Under the pieces are notes generated by a model. The model was not told where the DNA came from. It was given only the letters and a program-made list of their open reading frames with translations, and searched no databases. DNA of 64,000 bases from Chitinimonas sp036961565. GTDB lineage: Bacteria; Pseudomonadota; Gammaproteobacteria; Burkholderiales; Chitinimonadaceae. The DNA is taken from positions 1-64,000 of the forward strand of contig NZ_JBAMDD010000006.1 in NCBI RefSeq assembly GCF_036961565.1. Reading direction: 5' to 3'. Position 1 is the stretch's first letter. Each line of letters starts with the position of its first letter. Position numbers and translations under genes: made by a program. Below, piece by piece: positions 50,577 to 60,940 of this stretch.

Positions 50577-52661
50577 TTACTCCGCCAGCAGGGAGATATC
50601 GGCAACCTGGTTCATCAGGTTGCTCAGTGCCGCCAGCAGTGCCAGCCGGTTGTGCCGTACTGCCAGGTCGTCGGCCATAACCATCACGCTGTCGAAGAAG
50701 GCATCCACCGGGGCACGCAGGCCCGCCAACTGCTTCAGCGCAGCCGTGTAATCGTGCGCAGCCAGGGCGGCAGCCACCGGCGTCTGCAAGGCCACCAGGG
50801 CGCCGTGCAGATCGCGTTCGGCCGCATCAGCCAGCAGTCCGGCCGCAATGGCCGGCAGCGCCTGGCCTTCGCTTACATTCTTCTTGAGTATATTGCGTAT
50901 GCGCTTGTTGGCTGCAGCCAGGGCCGCCGCCTCGGGCAAGGCCTTGAACTCGGCCACGGCCGCCAGGCGCAGGGCCAGCTCGTCAAAGCGGCTGGGCTTG
51001 TCGGCCAGCACGGCTTCGATATCGGCCGCCGGGAAATCCGCCGCCAGCAGGTTCTTCAGGCGCTCCAGCATAAAGCCGAACACACCGTCTACCGTATCGG
51101 CCGCCACCACGCCAGCCGGGAAGGCTGCAGCGGTCTGAGCCAGCAATTGCTTCAGGTCCAGCGGCAGCTTGGCTTCCACCAGCATGCGCAGCACGCCCAG
51201 CGCCGCACGGCGCAGGGCAAACGGGTCTTTGTCACCGGTAGGAATCAGGCCTATGCCCCAGATACCCACCAGGGTTTCCAGCTTGTCGGCCAGCGACACG
51301 GCTTGTGCAATGGCACCCTCGGGCAGGCTGTCGCCGGCAAAACGGGGGTGGTAATGGCCCTCGACGGCGGCGGCAACGGCAGCGTCCTCTCCATCCAAGC
51401 GGGCGTAGTAGGTGCCCATGATGCCTTGCAGCTCGGGGAACTCACCCACCATATCGGTCAGCAGGTCGGCCTTGGCCAGGTAGGCGGCGCGGCCAGCCAG
51501 CGCCTGATCGGCACCCAACTCGCCGGCAATAGCGGCGGCCACGGCTTCCAGCCGCGCCACGCGCTCCAGCTGGCTGCCTATCTTGTTGTGGTAGACCACC
51601 TCGGCCAGCCGGGCGACCCGGCTGTCCAGGCGGTGCTTCTGATCCTGTTCGTAGAAGAACTTGGCATCCGACAGGCGCGCACGCAGTACGCGGGCATTGC
51701 CGTTGACGATAAAGCGCGGGTCTGCAGTCTCCAGGTTGGAGACGATCAGGTAGCGGTGCGTCAGCTTGCCACTGGCGTCCAGCAGGGGAAAGTACTTCTG
51801 GTTCTGCTGCATGGTGAGGATCAGGCACTCCTGCGGCACCTTGAGGAATTCCTCCTCGAAGCTGCCCTCCAGCACCACCGGCCATTCCACCAGTGCAGTC
51901 ACCTCGTCGATCAGCGCGTCGCCGCCGGCAATCCGGGCACCATGGGCGGCGGCCTTGCTGTTGAGCGCGGCCACAATGGCGGCACGGCGTTCGCTGAAAC
52001 TGGCCACAACCCGCCCTTGCTGGCGCAGGGTTTCGGCATAGCTGTCGGCATCGGCTAGCGTGACTGCCCCCTGCGACAGGAAGCGATGCCCCCCGGTGAC
52101 GTGGCCTGCAGCAAAGCCCAGCACCTCGCCAGCCACCACCTGGTCGCCATGCAGCATCACCAGGCCATGCACCGGCCGGATGAACTGGCTGTCACGGCTA
52201 CCCCAGCGCATCAGCTTGGGCGCAGGCAGCTTTTTCAGCGCATCAGCCACAATGGCCGACAGATGGGCGGCCAGCGGCTCGCCCTGCTTCTCGGCACGAT
52301 AGATATACACATCCTGCTTGCCGTCCGAACCCTGTACCAGCTGGTCAAGCTGATCGGCCGCCAGCCCCACCGAGCGGGCAAAGCCCAGCAGAGCCGGGCT
52401 GGGCTGACCATCCTTGTAGCCAGCCGCCACGGCCGGGCCTTTCTTCTCCACCATGCGGTCAGGCTGCACGGCCAGCACGCCCGGCAGGCTCACGGCCAGC
52501 CTACGTGGGCTGGCGTATTCAACGGCCTGGGCATCCGCCGCCACAAAACCCAGCTTCTTCAGCTCGGTGGCGATGGTCTCGGCGAACGAAGCCGCCAGAC
52601 GGGGCAGGGCCTTGGGGGGCAGTTCTTCGGTGAACAGTTCAATCAGCAGGGTTGAGCTCAT
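50577..52661 (-). CDS. glyS: Glycyl-tRNA synthetase, beta subunit
   Basis: Large subunit of the tetrameric (alpha2beta2) glycyl-tRNA synthetase, which recognises tRNA-Gly. The 694-residue protein opens with 'LLIELFTEELPPKALPRLAASF' and contains 'EWPVVLEGSFEEEFLKVPQE' and the HD-like 'KFFYEQDQKHRLD'. The C-terminal half ends with the anticodon-binding region, and 'DAFFDSVMVMADD' is diagnostic. Length equals E. coli GlyS. It is separated from glyQ by an inserted lipoprotein gene. Confidence 0.97.
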   Translation of the reverse strand: MSSTLLIELFTEELPPKALPRLAASFAETIATELKKLGFVAADAQAVEYASPRRLAVSLPGVLAVQPDRMVEKKGPAVAAGYKDGQPSPALLGFARSVGLAADQLDQLVQGSDGKQDVYIYRAEKQGEPLAAHLSAIVADALKKLPAPKLMRWGSRDSQFIRPVHGLVMLHGDQVVAGEVLGFAAGHVTGGHRFLSQGAVTLADADSYAETLRQQGRVVASFSERRAAIVAALNSKAAAHGARIAGGDALIDEVTALVEWPVVLEGSFEEEFLKVPQECLILTMQQNQKYFPLLDASGKLTHRYLIVSNLETADPRFIVNGNARVLRARLSDAKFFYEQDQKHRLDSRVARLAEVVYHNKIGSQLERVARLEAVAAAIAGELGADQALAGRAAYLAKADLLTDMVGEFPELQGIMGTYYARLDGEDAAVAAAVEGHYHPRFAGDSLPEGAIAQAVSLADKLETLVGIWGIGLIPTGDKDPFALRRAALGVLRMLVEAKLPLDLKQLLAQTAAAFPAGVVAADTVDGVFGFMLERLKNLLAADFPAADIEAVLADKPSRFDELALRLAAVAEFKALPEAAALAAANKRIRNILKKNVSEGQALPAIAAGLLADAAERDLHGALVALQTPVAAALAAHDYTAALKQLAGLRAPVDAFFDSVMVMADDLAVRHNRLALLAALSNLMNQVADISLLAE

Positions 52662-52733
52662 GGCACTTCTATTCCAGCACGGGGTTGGGGTAGGTAGCGC
52701 GATTGCGCGGCAAGCCTACCCGGATTGAATGGC

Positions 52734-53222
52734 TTATTCCTTGGCGCCCGCTTTTTTCTCGCGGGCGATCTTGCAGACCTGCAGCAGGAAATCCTGCATA
52801 TAGGCCGCCTTGGTGACCGGATCGAACTCCCACTGGAAGCCCGCCAAGTCTTTGCGGCTGACCTCGTCGTCGTCCTTGTCGCGGTATTCCACGGCTATCC
52901 CGGCCATCTCCGACTTGGCGCAGTCCAGCGCAAAGCGGGTGTACTCGGTACGGAAGGTATCGCCTTCCTTGTTTTCCTGGTCTTTCTTGTAGGCCCGCCG
53001 CACCCAGGCATAGACATACTCGTCCGAGCCAAAGCTGTCGTCGTGGCCTATGGATTCCCAGGAAACCCGGATCTCATGGTCAGGCTGTTCACCGTAGAGC
53101 CGCCAGTCGCCTTCCTTCTCGGTAGGCACCGGTACCGGCGGCTCGGCGTTGTCGGTATCCATATAGCTGCCGCCACATGCGGCAAGACCCAGGGTCAGTA
53201 GCAACGCAGCAGCAGTCTTCAT
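52734..53222 (-). CDS. Putative lipoprotein, possibly surface-adhesin E-like
   Basis: Protein of 162 residues with a lipoprotein signal peptide and lipobox 'LAAC' (Cys16), so it is membrane-anchored. After a Pro-rich spacer, the body ('WRLYGEQPDHEIRVSWESI', 'TEYTRFALDCAKSEMAGIAVEYRD', C-terminal 'DFLLQVCK') loosely resembles the adhesin-E/ACP domain of Neisseria surface proteins, including one Cys in each half that may form a disulfide. This similarity is by eye and weak. GAGG precedes the ATG. It sits between glyQ (9 bases away) and glyS (72 bases away) on the same strand, an unusual insertion. Confidence 0.7.
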   Translation of the reverse strand: MKTAAALLLTLGLAACGGSYMDTDNAEPPVPVPTEKEGDWRLYGEQPDHEIRVSWESIGHDDSFGSDEYVYAWVRRAYKKDQENKEGDTFRTEYTRFALDCAKSEMAGIAVEYRDKDDDEVSRKDLAGFQWEFDPVTKAAYMQDFLLQVCKIAREKKAGAKE

Positions 53223-53231
53223 GGCGAGACC

Positions 53232-54122
53232 TCAGTCCTTTTTCAGCATGGGAAAGCCCAATGCTTCGCGGGCATCGTAGTAGGCCTGCGCCACACCGCG
53301 CGACAGGTTGCGGATACGGCCGATATAGGCAGCCCGCTCGGTCACCGAGATGGCGCCACGTGCATCCAGCAGGTTAAAGCTATGGCCGGCCTTCAGTATC
53401 ATTTCATAGGCCGGCAGGGGCAGGCTGGCCTCCAGGAGGCGCTTGGCTTCCTGTTCATAGTCATTGAACTGGCGGAACAGCAATTCCACATTGGAGTGCT
53501 CGAACGCGTACTGCGATTGTTCGACTTCGTTCTGGTAGAACACATTGCCGTAGGTCACCGGCGTGCCATCAGGCAGATGGGTCCAGACCAGGTCGTAGAC
53601 GTTCTCGATATCCTGCAGATACATGGCCAAGCGTTCCAGGCCATAGGTGATCTCACCGAGCACCGGCTTGCAATCCAGGCCGCCCACCTGCTGGAAATAG
53701 GTGAACTGGGTTACTTCCATGCCATTGAGCCAGACTTCCCAACCCAAGCCCCAGGCGCCCAGGGTGGGGTTCTCCCAGTCGTCTTCCACGAAGCGGATGT
53801 CGTGCACCGTGGGGTCCAGGCCCAGCTCGCGCAGCGAACCCAGGTAAAGATCCTGAATATTGTCGGGCGAAGGCTTGAGCACCACCTGGAACTGGTGATG
53901 TTGGAACAGACGATTGGGGTTCTCGCCGTAGCGGCCATCCTTGGGGCGGCGGCTAGGCTGCACATAGGCCGCATTCCAGGGCTCTGGCCCCAGCGCGCGC
54001 AGGAAAGTGGCCGTATGGCTGGTGCCGGCGCCCACTTCCGTGTCATAGGGTTGGAGCAGGGCGCAACCCTGGCTATTCCAGTAGTTCTGCAGGGTGAGGA
54101 TGATTTGCTGGAAGGTCAGCAT
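53232..54122 (-). CDS. glyQ: Glycyl-tRNA synthetase, alpha subunit
   Basis: Catalytic class II subunit that activates glycine. The 296-residue protein starts 'MLTFQQIILTLQNYWNSQGC' and contains 'QPYDTEVGAGTSHTATFLRALGPEPW', 'YVQPSRRPKDGRYGENPNR' and 'ARGAISVTERAAYIGRIR'. All match bacterial GlyQ, and length is close to E. coli's 303. The open frame runs 39 codons further; the chosen ATG is the conserved start. It is divergent from recC. Confidence 0.97.
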   Translation of the reverse strand: MLTFQQIILTLQNYWNSQGCALLQPYDTEVGAGTSHTATFLRALGPEPWNAAYVQPSRRPKDGRYGENPNRLFQHHQFQVVLKPSPDNIQDLYLGSLRELGLDPTVHDIRFVEDDWENPTLGAWGLGWEVWLNGMEVTQFTYFQQVGGLDCKPVLGEITYGLERLAMYLQDIENVYDLVWTHLPDGTPVTYGNVFYQNEVEQSQYAFEHSNVELLFRQFNDYEQEAKRLLEASLPLPAYEMILKAGHSFNLLDARGAISVTERAAYIGRIRNLSRGVAQAYYDAREALGFPMLKKD

Positions 54123-54296
54123 TGTGACGGGTGCCCGATAAAGTAGAACGATGTAAAGCCAGGATTCTACTTGAACTTGCGCGCTTGGCATCCCCGTTTG
54201 CATGCATGGCCGTCGCAAGCGCGACACAGCATGTGCCATGCGCGATGCCGTCCCCTGCAGGTATCATCGGGCCACCCAACGCTCGCAGCCGCCCAC

Positions 54297-57200
54297 GTGC
54301 TCCATCTTTACCAATCCAACCGCCTGGAAACCCTGGCCACGCTGCTCTACGGCGTGCTGTCCATACCGCCTGCCCAGCCCTATGCCAAGGAGACGGTAAT
54401 CGTGCAGGCGCGCGGCATGGGACGCTGGCTCAGCCTGCGTATCGCCGAGCGTTTCGGGGTATGCGCCAATATGGATTTCCCGCTGCCTGCCACCTTTCTG
54501 TGGCAGCTGGTCGAGACCGTACTAGGCCCGCAACCGCGCAGCAGCCCGTTCGGCAGCGATGCCCTGGCCTGGCGCCTGCACGCCCTGCTGCTGCAACCGC
54601 CGCCCGAGCTGGCCGGCTATCTCACCCCGCCAGACGACAGCCTGGCCGACCAGGCGCAGCACCAGGTGCTGTCGGAGCGCCGACGCTGGCGGCTGGCCAG
54701 CCGCATTGCCGATGTGTTCGACCAGTACCTGGTGTACCGCCCGGACTGGCTGGCCGCCTGGGAAGCAGGCCGCAGCCTGGGCCTGGGGCCGGACGAGCAC
54801 TGGCAGGCCGCCCTCTGGTGCAGCCTGGCACGTGACCGCAGCTGCGCCCACCGGGCCGACCTGATGCAGGCCCTGGTGGCACGCCTGCAGGACCCAGCCG
54901 CGCTGCCTTTGCCCGAGCGCATTGTGTTGTTCGGCAGCAGCAGCCTGCCGCCGCTGTTCCTGCAGATACTCAAGGTACTGGGCCAACGCCTGGATGTCTG
55001 CCTGTTTGCGCTGAATCCCTGTGCCCAGCCCTGGGGCGACATCAGCGACCGGGAGCAGGCCCATGGGCCGGGCGAGCGTCTGCTGGCCGCATGGGGGGCG
55101 CAGGGCAGGGTGTTCTTCGACGACCTGGCCAGCGCCGATGAACTGACCAGCCTGCCCGATGAAGGCCCACCGGCCAGCGGTCTGCTGGGCCAATTGCAGC
55201 ACGCACTGCTGCTGCTCGATGCCGAACCGCTGCAAGCCCTGCCTGCCATCGATCATAGCCTGGCCATCCATGCCTGCCACAGCCCCTTGCGGCAGGTGGA
55301 GACGCTCAAGGACGCCCTGCTCAGCCGCCTGGCCGCCGATCCGGGCCTGCAGCCGGCCGATATCGTGGTGCTATGCCCCGATATCGAGACCTATGCCCCC
55401 TATATCGATGCCGTCTTCGGCCAGGGTGAGCCGCACCTGCCCTATGCCGTGGCCGACCGTGGTGGCCTGGGCAGCTCCCCCCTGCTCGCCACCTGGCTGG
55501 AGCTGCTACGGCTGCCCGATGGCGACTGGGAGGCCGACCGCCTGGCCGCCTTGCTGGAGCTGCCAGCCCTGGCCCAGCAGTTTGGCCTGGATGCAGACGA
55601 CCTGCCCCTGCTGCAGACCTGGATCGCCGAGGCGGGCATACGCCGTAACCAGACCGGCGATGCCTTCAGCTGGCAGGAAGGCCTGGGGCGCCTGCTGCTG
55701 GGTGTAGCCTTGCCCGATGCCGGGGCCGCCGGTGGCCTGCCCTTGTTTGCCAGCCTGGTGCCGACGGCAGACCTGGACCTGCGCTTTGCCGACCGGGTAG
55801 CCGGCCTCAGCCGCTTTGCCCGGCAACTGGCGCGCTGGCAAGCCGCCCTGGCCCGGCCCCGCAGCCTGCCGGAATGGTCGCAACTGCTGAATGAATGGCT
55901 GGAACGCTGGTTTGTGGATCTGGAAGGCGATCGCGCCGCCGTCGATACCCTGCGTAATGTGGTGGTGGAGCTGGGTGCCCTGGGTGAGCGCAGCGGCATG
56001 CTGCAGCCGGTGGGCCGGGTTGCCGTGCTGCAATGGCTGGGCGGCAAGCTCAAGGATGGCTCGGGCGCCGGTGGCTTTCTGACCGGTGGGGTCACCTTCG
56101 CCCAGCTGATGCCCATGCGCAACCTGCCTTTCCGCATCGTGGCCGTGCTGGGCCTGGATGACGGCGCCTTCCCCCGCGACAGCCAGCCCGATGGTTTCGA
56201 TCTGATCGCTCAGCACCCCCGCCGGGGCGATCGCGCCCGGGCACTGGACGAGCGCTGGCTGTTTCTGGAAACCCTGCTGGCGGCCCGCGACAGCCTGCAG
56301 CTTTACTACACCGGCCGCGATGCACGCAGCGATGTGGCCCTGCCGCCCTCCACCGTCATTGCCGACCTGCTCGACGCCATCAGGGTAGGCTGGGGCGAGG
56401 AGGGCACAGACCCGGTTCAGGCCTATCTGCACCGGCACCCCTTGCAGCCATTCTCACCCCAGCGTTTCAGCCCGCAGGCGGCCCTGCCTACCTTCGACGG
56501 ACGCTGGGCCGGCATCGCCCGGCAAGCCGGCCAGGGCCAGGCACAGCCGCCCTCGCTGGCCACCGCCAGCCTGCCGGCCGAGCCATTGCGGCTGCTGGAC
56601 CTGGATGAGCTGATCCAGTTTGCCCGCGACAGCAGCGGCTGGTTTCTGCGCAGGCTGGGCGTCAGGCTGGACCGGGGCGAAGCCACCCTGGCCCACCGCG
56701 AGCCCTTCGAGCTAGACAGGCCGGGCGAGCGTGCCCTGCTCCTGCTGGGTGCCGACCAGGCAGACTCGGCCGATACGCTTACCGCGCTGGGGCAGGGTGC
56801 CGCGCTGCTGCCTGCCGGCCCGGCAGGCGATATCTGGGCCGAACAATCAGCCCGTCACTTTGCCCCAGCCGTGGCGCTATGGCGGCAGGCAGGCAGTGCC
56901 GAACTGGCCATCAACCTGGAGCTGGAACAACTGCGGCTACAAGGTCTGCTGCGCGGCCTGGGGCCGGATGGTCTGGCCTTGCGGCAGCCCGGCAAGCTGC
57001 GCGAAGGCGACAGGCTGGCAGCCTGGCTGCAGCACCTGCTGCTTTGTGCCAGCCAACCTGCCGGCATCGCCTGCACTACCCGCCTGGTCGGGTTGGAGGA
57101 AGTCGCCCACTATCAAGCAGTGGCAGACAGCCGCAGCTTGCTGGCTGACTGGCTGGCAGCCTATCGCCTGGCCATGACACGCCCCATCCCGCTATTACCG

Positions 57201-57440
57201 CGCAGCAGCCTGGCCTATGCCGAGGGCCTGAGCAGCGGCCGCGACCCCAGTCCGGCCAAGGCGCTGGATGCCGCCCGCAAGGCCTGGCTGGGCACCGACC
57301 GCTTTGCCGGCGAGGGCAGCTTTGCTGGCATGCGGGCGCTATGGCGCGGCCAGATGCCGCTGGACGACACGTTTGTCGCCCTGGCCGAGCAGTTGCTATT
57401 GCCCTTACTGCAGCATGAGCAACGGGCGGCGCTGACATGA
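54297..57440 (+). CDS. recC: Exonuclease V (RecBCD) gamma subunit RecC
   Basis: RecC, the scaffold of the RecBCD helicase-nuclease that processes double-strand breaks and recognises Chi. The product of about 1047 residues shows 'LHLYQSNRLETLATLLYGVL' at the start, 'VQARGMGRWLSLRIAERFGVCANMDFPLPATF' and late 'RDVALPPSTVIADLLDAI'-like RecC segments. It is an inactivated helicase fold without Walker A. A longer frame opens at 54171, but RecC homologues begin at the position of the GTG at 54297. No Shine-Dalgarno sequence helps, so the start is uncertain. Its stop overlaps recB by 4 bases. Confidence 0.92.
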   Translation: MLHLYQSNRLETLATLLYGVLSIPPAQPYAKETVIVQARGMGRWLSLRIAERFGVCANMDFPLPATFLWQLVETVLGPQPRSSPFGSDALAWRLHALLLQPPPELAGYLTPPDDSLADQAQHQVLSERRRWRLASRIADVFDQYLVYRPDWLAAWEAGRSLGLGPDEHWQAALWCSLARDRSCAHRADLMQALVARLQDPAALPLPERIVLFGSSSLPPLFLQILKVLGQRLDVCLFALNPCAQPWGDISDREQAHGPGERLLAAWGAQGRVFFDDLASADELTSLPDEGPPASGLLGQLQHALLLLDAEPLQALPAIDHSLAIHACHSPLRQVETLKDALLSRLAADPGLQPADIVVLCPDIETYAPYIDAVFGQGEPHLPYAVADRGGLGSSPLLATWLELLRLPDGDWEADRLAALLELPALAQQFGLDADDLPLLQTWIAEAGIRRNQTGDAFSWQEGLGRLLLGVALPDAGAAGGLPLFASLVPTADLDLRFADRVAGLSRFARQLARWQAALARPRSLPEWSQLLNEWLERWFVDLEGDRAAVDTLRNVVVELGALGERSGMLQPVGRVAVLQWLGGKLKDGSGAGGFLTGGVTFAQLMPMRNLPFRIVAVLGLDDGAFPRDSQPDGFDLIAQHPRRGDRARALDERWLFLETLLAARDSLQLYYTGRDARSDVALPPSTVIADLLDAIRVGWGEEGTDPVQAYLHRHPLQPFSPQRFSPQAALPTFDGRWAGIARQAGQGQAQPPSLATASLPAEPLRLLDLDELIQFARDSSGWFLRRLGVRLDRGEATLAHREPFELDRPGERALLLLGADQADSADTLTALGQGAALLPAGPAGDIWAEQSARHFAPAVALWRQAGSAELAINLELEQLRLQGLLRGLGPDGLALRQPGKLREGDRLAAWLQHLLLCASQPAGIACTTRLVGLEEVAHYQAVADSRSLLADWLAAYRLAMTRPIPLLPRSSLAYAEGLSSGRDPSPAKALDAARKAWLGTDRFAGEGSFAGMRALWRGQMPLDDTFVALAEQLLLPLLQHEQRAALT

Positions 57441-60400
57441 GCTTCGACGCCCTGGCCACGCCACTGGATGGCCTCAACCTGATCGAGGCGAGCGCCGGCA
57501 CCGGCAAGACCTGGACCATTGCCGCCCTGTATGCCCGGCTGGTGCTGGAACGGCAGCTGCTGCCCGAGCAGATACTGGTGGTGACCTATACCAAGGCGGC
57601 CACTGCTGAACTGCGTGGCCGCATTCGTGCCCGCCTGGCAGAACTGGCACTAGCGTTCGAGACGGGTGACAGCCCCGACCCCTTCTGCGCCGCCCTATTG
57701 GCCCAGACCGAGCCGGCCGAGCGCTACCCGGCCAGCTTGCGGCTACGGGCCGCCGTCTCGGGCTTTGATGTGGCCGCGGTCTTCACCATACACGGCTTCT
57801 GCCAGCGCGCCTTGGGCGAGCACGCGCTATTGGCCGGCCTGGAGCTGGAACGCGAGTTTGTGGCCGACGAGACAACGTTGTTGCAGGAGGCTGCCGATGC
57901 CGCCTGGAAGAACGAAACCACCGGGGCCAGTAGCAGCTGGCTGAACTGGCTGATCGCCAACGGCCAGTCGCCCGATGTATGGCTGGCTGGGCTGCGCGGC
58001 TATCTGGGCCATACCGACCTGCGGGTGGCGGTGCCCGCGCTGGCCGGCCTGGCCGAGCTGGAACAGCGCTTCGTCACCGCGCATACCGCCTTGAGCCAGC
58101 GCTGGGCGCAGGAGGGCGCCGCCGCCGAGGCCTGGTTGCTGGCGCGCTCCGAGGCGGGCCAGTTCAAGGGCACGCACCGGCGGGACTGGTTGCTGGGCTC
58201 GCTGGCGCTGTGGCGGCAATGGCTGGACAACCCCGCCCTGCCTGCCATTGCCGAGGACGAGAAATCACCGGGGCAAGCAGAGAGCCGGGTACGCCGGCTG
58301 TTTGCGCGCGAGCTGCAAGCTGCCCTCAAGGCACCTGCCGAGTTGCCCGCTGTATTCGAGCTGTTCGAGCCCTGGGCCGCAGCGGCGCTGCCACTGGCCC
58401 AAGCCTATGATGCCCGCCTGCGCCGCACCCTGGGTAGGCTGGTAGCCGAGCTGGTGGAACGTGTCCATGCCCGCAAGACCGCCCTGGGCATCATGAGTTT
58501 CCACGATCTGCTGGTCGAACTGGATGCCGCGCTGGCCCAGGATGACGAAGCGCAACTGAGCCGCGCCCTGCGACAGCGCTACCACGCTGCCCTGATAGAC
58601 GAATTCCAGGATACCGACCCGCTGCAGTTCCGCATTTTCGACCGCTTGTTCGGTAGCGGCGATGCGCCGGCCTTTCTGGTGGGCGACCCCAAGCAAGCCA
58701 TCTATGCCTTCCGGGGCGCCGAGCTGCACGCATACCTGGCCGCCCGCCAGCGGGTAGCGCCGGGCAGACGCTACAGCCTGGGCACCAACCGTCGCAGCAC
58801 ACCCGCATTGGTCGCCGCGCTGTCGCAGCTGTTTGGCCGCAGCGAAGCGCCTTTCCTGCTGCCCGAGCTGGGCTACCCCGAGGTGGATGCGCTGGACGAC
58901 AAGCCCACATTGCTGTTGGACGGCCAGGTGCATGCGGCCCTGGCCTGGGACTGGCTGGGCAACGACAGCCTGGGCAAGGCCGATGCCCGCAACCAGGCCG
59001 TGGCCCTGACGGCCGACCGCATTGCCGCCCTACTGACCCCAGGCCGCGCCAGCCTGGGTGGACAGGCGCTGGGCGGCGGCGATATCGCCGTACTGGCCAG
59101 CAAGCACGATGAGTTGCAAGCCATGCAGGCCGCGCTGGAGGCACGCGGCATTGCGAGCGTGCGCATCAGCCGGCAGCGGGTATTCGAGACCGAAGAAGCC
59201 CAGGACCTGCTGCAGGTGCTGAATGCCCTGGTGAACCCCAGTGATCGCCAGGTCAGGTCTGCCATGGTGACGCTGAGTACCGGGCTGGACGCCGACGGCC
59301 TGTATGCGCGCCTGCACAACGAGGCACGCTGGGAAGCCACCCTGGCCGATTTCCGCCGCTGGCAGCAACTGCTGCACAGCCGTGGCGCCATGGCCGCCCT
59401 GACCGCCTGGCTGATAGAGAGCGGCGCTGCCGAGCGTATCGCCAGCTGGCATGATGGCGAGCGGCGGCTGACCAATCTGCTGCACCTGTTTGAACTGGTG
59501 GAGCTGGCGCGACGGGAGCGGCCCGGCCTGGCCCCCTTGCTGGCCTGGTATCGCAGCAATCTGGCCGAAGCGAGCGGTGAGGACGACGAACAGCTGATGC
59601 GCTTGGAAAGCGATGCCAGCCGTGTGCGCCTGGTCACCATCCATGCGGCCAAAGGCCTGGAATACCCCGTAGTGTTCTGTCCCTTCCTGTGGGATGGCCA
59701 GCTGTTCAAGCAGCACGAGCGCTGGGCCTTGTGCTACGAGGACGGCAGCAATGTACTGGACCTGGGTTCACCCCTGTTCGACCAACGCCGTCAGCGCGCG
59801 CGGGAAGAAAGGCTGGCCGAGAAACTGCGCCTGCTCTACGTGGCGCTGACCCGTCCCCGCAGCGCCTGCATCATCACCTGGGGCCAGGTGAAAGAGCAGG
59901 CCAGCAGCGCCCTGGCCTGGCTGCTGGCCGGCGGGCAGGAACAAGCCCGCGACGCCACAGCCCTGTACGCCGAGATCGACGCCCTGATCACCAGTGCCCG
60001 GCCCGGCGCCATGGCCTGGCTGCCCCAGGCCCAGTCTGCCACCCGGCATGCCGACACCACGCTGACGGCGACACCACCGCAGGTGGCAAGAATGCAGCGC
60101 TCGCTGCAGTGGCAATGGCGCATGAGCAGTTTCTCCGGCTTGACCGCCGGTCTGCACGACGAGGCCCCGGACCACGATGCGACGGTAGCCCCACCGGAGC
60201 CGGCCATGGCCGACGAACTCGGCCCCTACGACAGTTTTCCGGCCGGGCCGCGTGCAGGTGTCTGCCTGCATGCGCTGTTCGAGCTATGGGACTACAGCCG
60301 GCACGATAGGCCGGCCCTGGAAGCACTGGCGCAGCGGCAGCTGCAGGCCCATGGCTTCGACCCGCAGTGGGCCGGCATGGCGGCCGATCTGGTCGAGGCC

Positions 60401-60940
60401 ACCCTGCATGCGCCGCTGACGCCGGCCGCGACCTGCCTGGCCCAGGTGCCCGCCAGCCAGCGACTGGTGGAGATGGAGTTCACCTATACCCTGCAGCCGT
60501 TTGCCTGGCCCCAGCTGATCGCCATCCTGGCCGACCCCGCGCACGGCCTGCCCGCCTGCTTTGCCGAGGCCGCCCAGCGCCTGCATGCCGAGGTCGGACA
60601 GGGTTACCTGAAAGGCTTTATCGACCTGGTCTGCCAGCTTGATGGCCGCCACTATGTGCTGGATTGGAAATCCAACCGCCTGATGGGCTACGACAGCGCC
60701 AGGTTGCAGGCTGCGATGGCCGATGAGCACTACTACCTGCAGGCCTTGATCTACTGCCTGGCGCTGCATCGCTACCTGGGCTGGCGCCAGCCCGGCTACG
60801 ACTATGAGCGCGACTTTGGCGGCGCCCTTTACCTGTTCCTGCGCGGCATCACCCCGGCAGGGCGGGGGGTCTGGCACTATCGCCCGCCGCTGGCCCTGAT
60901 CACCGCGCTGGAAGCCCTGTTCTGTGGAGTGCCCGCATGA
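57437..60940 (+). CDS. recB: Exonuclease V (RecBCD) beta subunit RecB
   Basis: RecB, the 3'-5' helicase and nuclease of RecBCD. The 1167-residue protein has Walker A 'EASAGTGKT' (17-25), UvrD-type 'YTKAATAELRGRI', 'LIDEFQDTDPLQFRIF', 'LVGDPKQAIYAFRGAEL', 'TIHAAKGLEYPVVF' and 'LLYVALTRPRSACII'. The C-terminal nuclease has H945, D1063, D1076 and K1078. The two aspartates are 13 residues apart, as D1067/D1080 in E. coli, with 'LDWKSN' at the site. All catalytic residues are therefore present. It overlaps both recC and recD by ATGA. Confidence 0.96.
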   Translation: MSFDALATPLDGLNLIEASAGTGKTWTIAALYARLVLERQLLPEQILVVTYTKAATAELRGRIRARLAELALAFETGDSPDPFCAALLAQTEPAERYPASLRLRAAVSGFDVAAVFTIHGFCQRALGEHALLAGLELEREFVADETTLLQEAADAAWKNETTGASSSWLNWLIANGQSPDVWLAGLRGYLGHTDLRVAVPALAGLAELEQRFVTAHTALSQRWAQEGAAAEAWLLARSEAGQFKGTHRRDWLLGSLALWRQWLDNPALPAIAEDEKSPGQAESRVRRLFARELQAALKAPAELPAVFELFEPWAAAALPLAQAYDARLRRTLGRLVAELVERVHARKTALGIMSFHDLLVELDAALAQDDEAQLSRALRQRYHAALIDEFQDTDPLQFRIFDRLFGSGDAPAFLVGDPKQAIYAFRGAELHAYLAARQRVAPGRRYSLGTNRRSTPALVAALSQLFGRSEAPFLLPELGYPEVDALDDKPTLLLDGQVHAALAWDWLGNDSLGKADARNQAVALTADRIAALLTPGRASLGGQALGGGDIAVLASKHDELQAMQAALEARGIASVRISRQRVFETEEAQDLLQVLNALVNPSDRQVRSAMVTLSTGLDADGLYARLHNEARWEATLADFRRWQQLLHSRGAMAALTAWLIESGAAERIASWHDGERRLTNLLHLFELVELARRERPGLAPLLAWYRSNLAEASGEDDEQLMRLESDASRVRLVTIHAAKGLEYPVVFCPFLWDGQLFKQHERWALCYEDGSNVLDLGSPLFDQRRQRAREERLAEKLRLLYVALTRPRSACIITWGQVKEQASSALAWLLAGGQEQARDATALYAEIDALITSARPGAMAWLPQAQSATRHADTTLTATPPQVARMQRSLQWQWRMSSFSGLTAGLHDEAPDHDATVAPPEPAMADELGPYDSFPAGPRAGVCLHALFELWDYSRHDRPALEALAQRQLQAHGFDPQWAGMAADLVEATLHAPLTPAATCLAQVPASQRLVEMEFTYTLQPFAWPQLIAILADPAHGLPACFAEAAQRLHAEVGQGYLKGFIDLVCQLDGRHYVLDWKSNRLMGYDSARLQAAMADEHYYLQALIYCLALHRYLGWRQPGYDYERDFGGALYLFLRGITPAGRGVWHYRPPLALITALEALFCGVPA

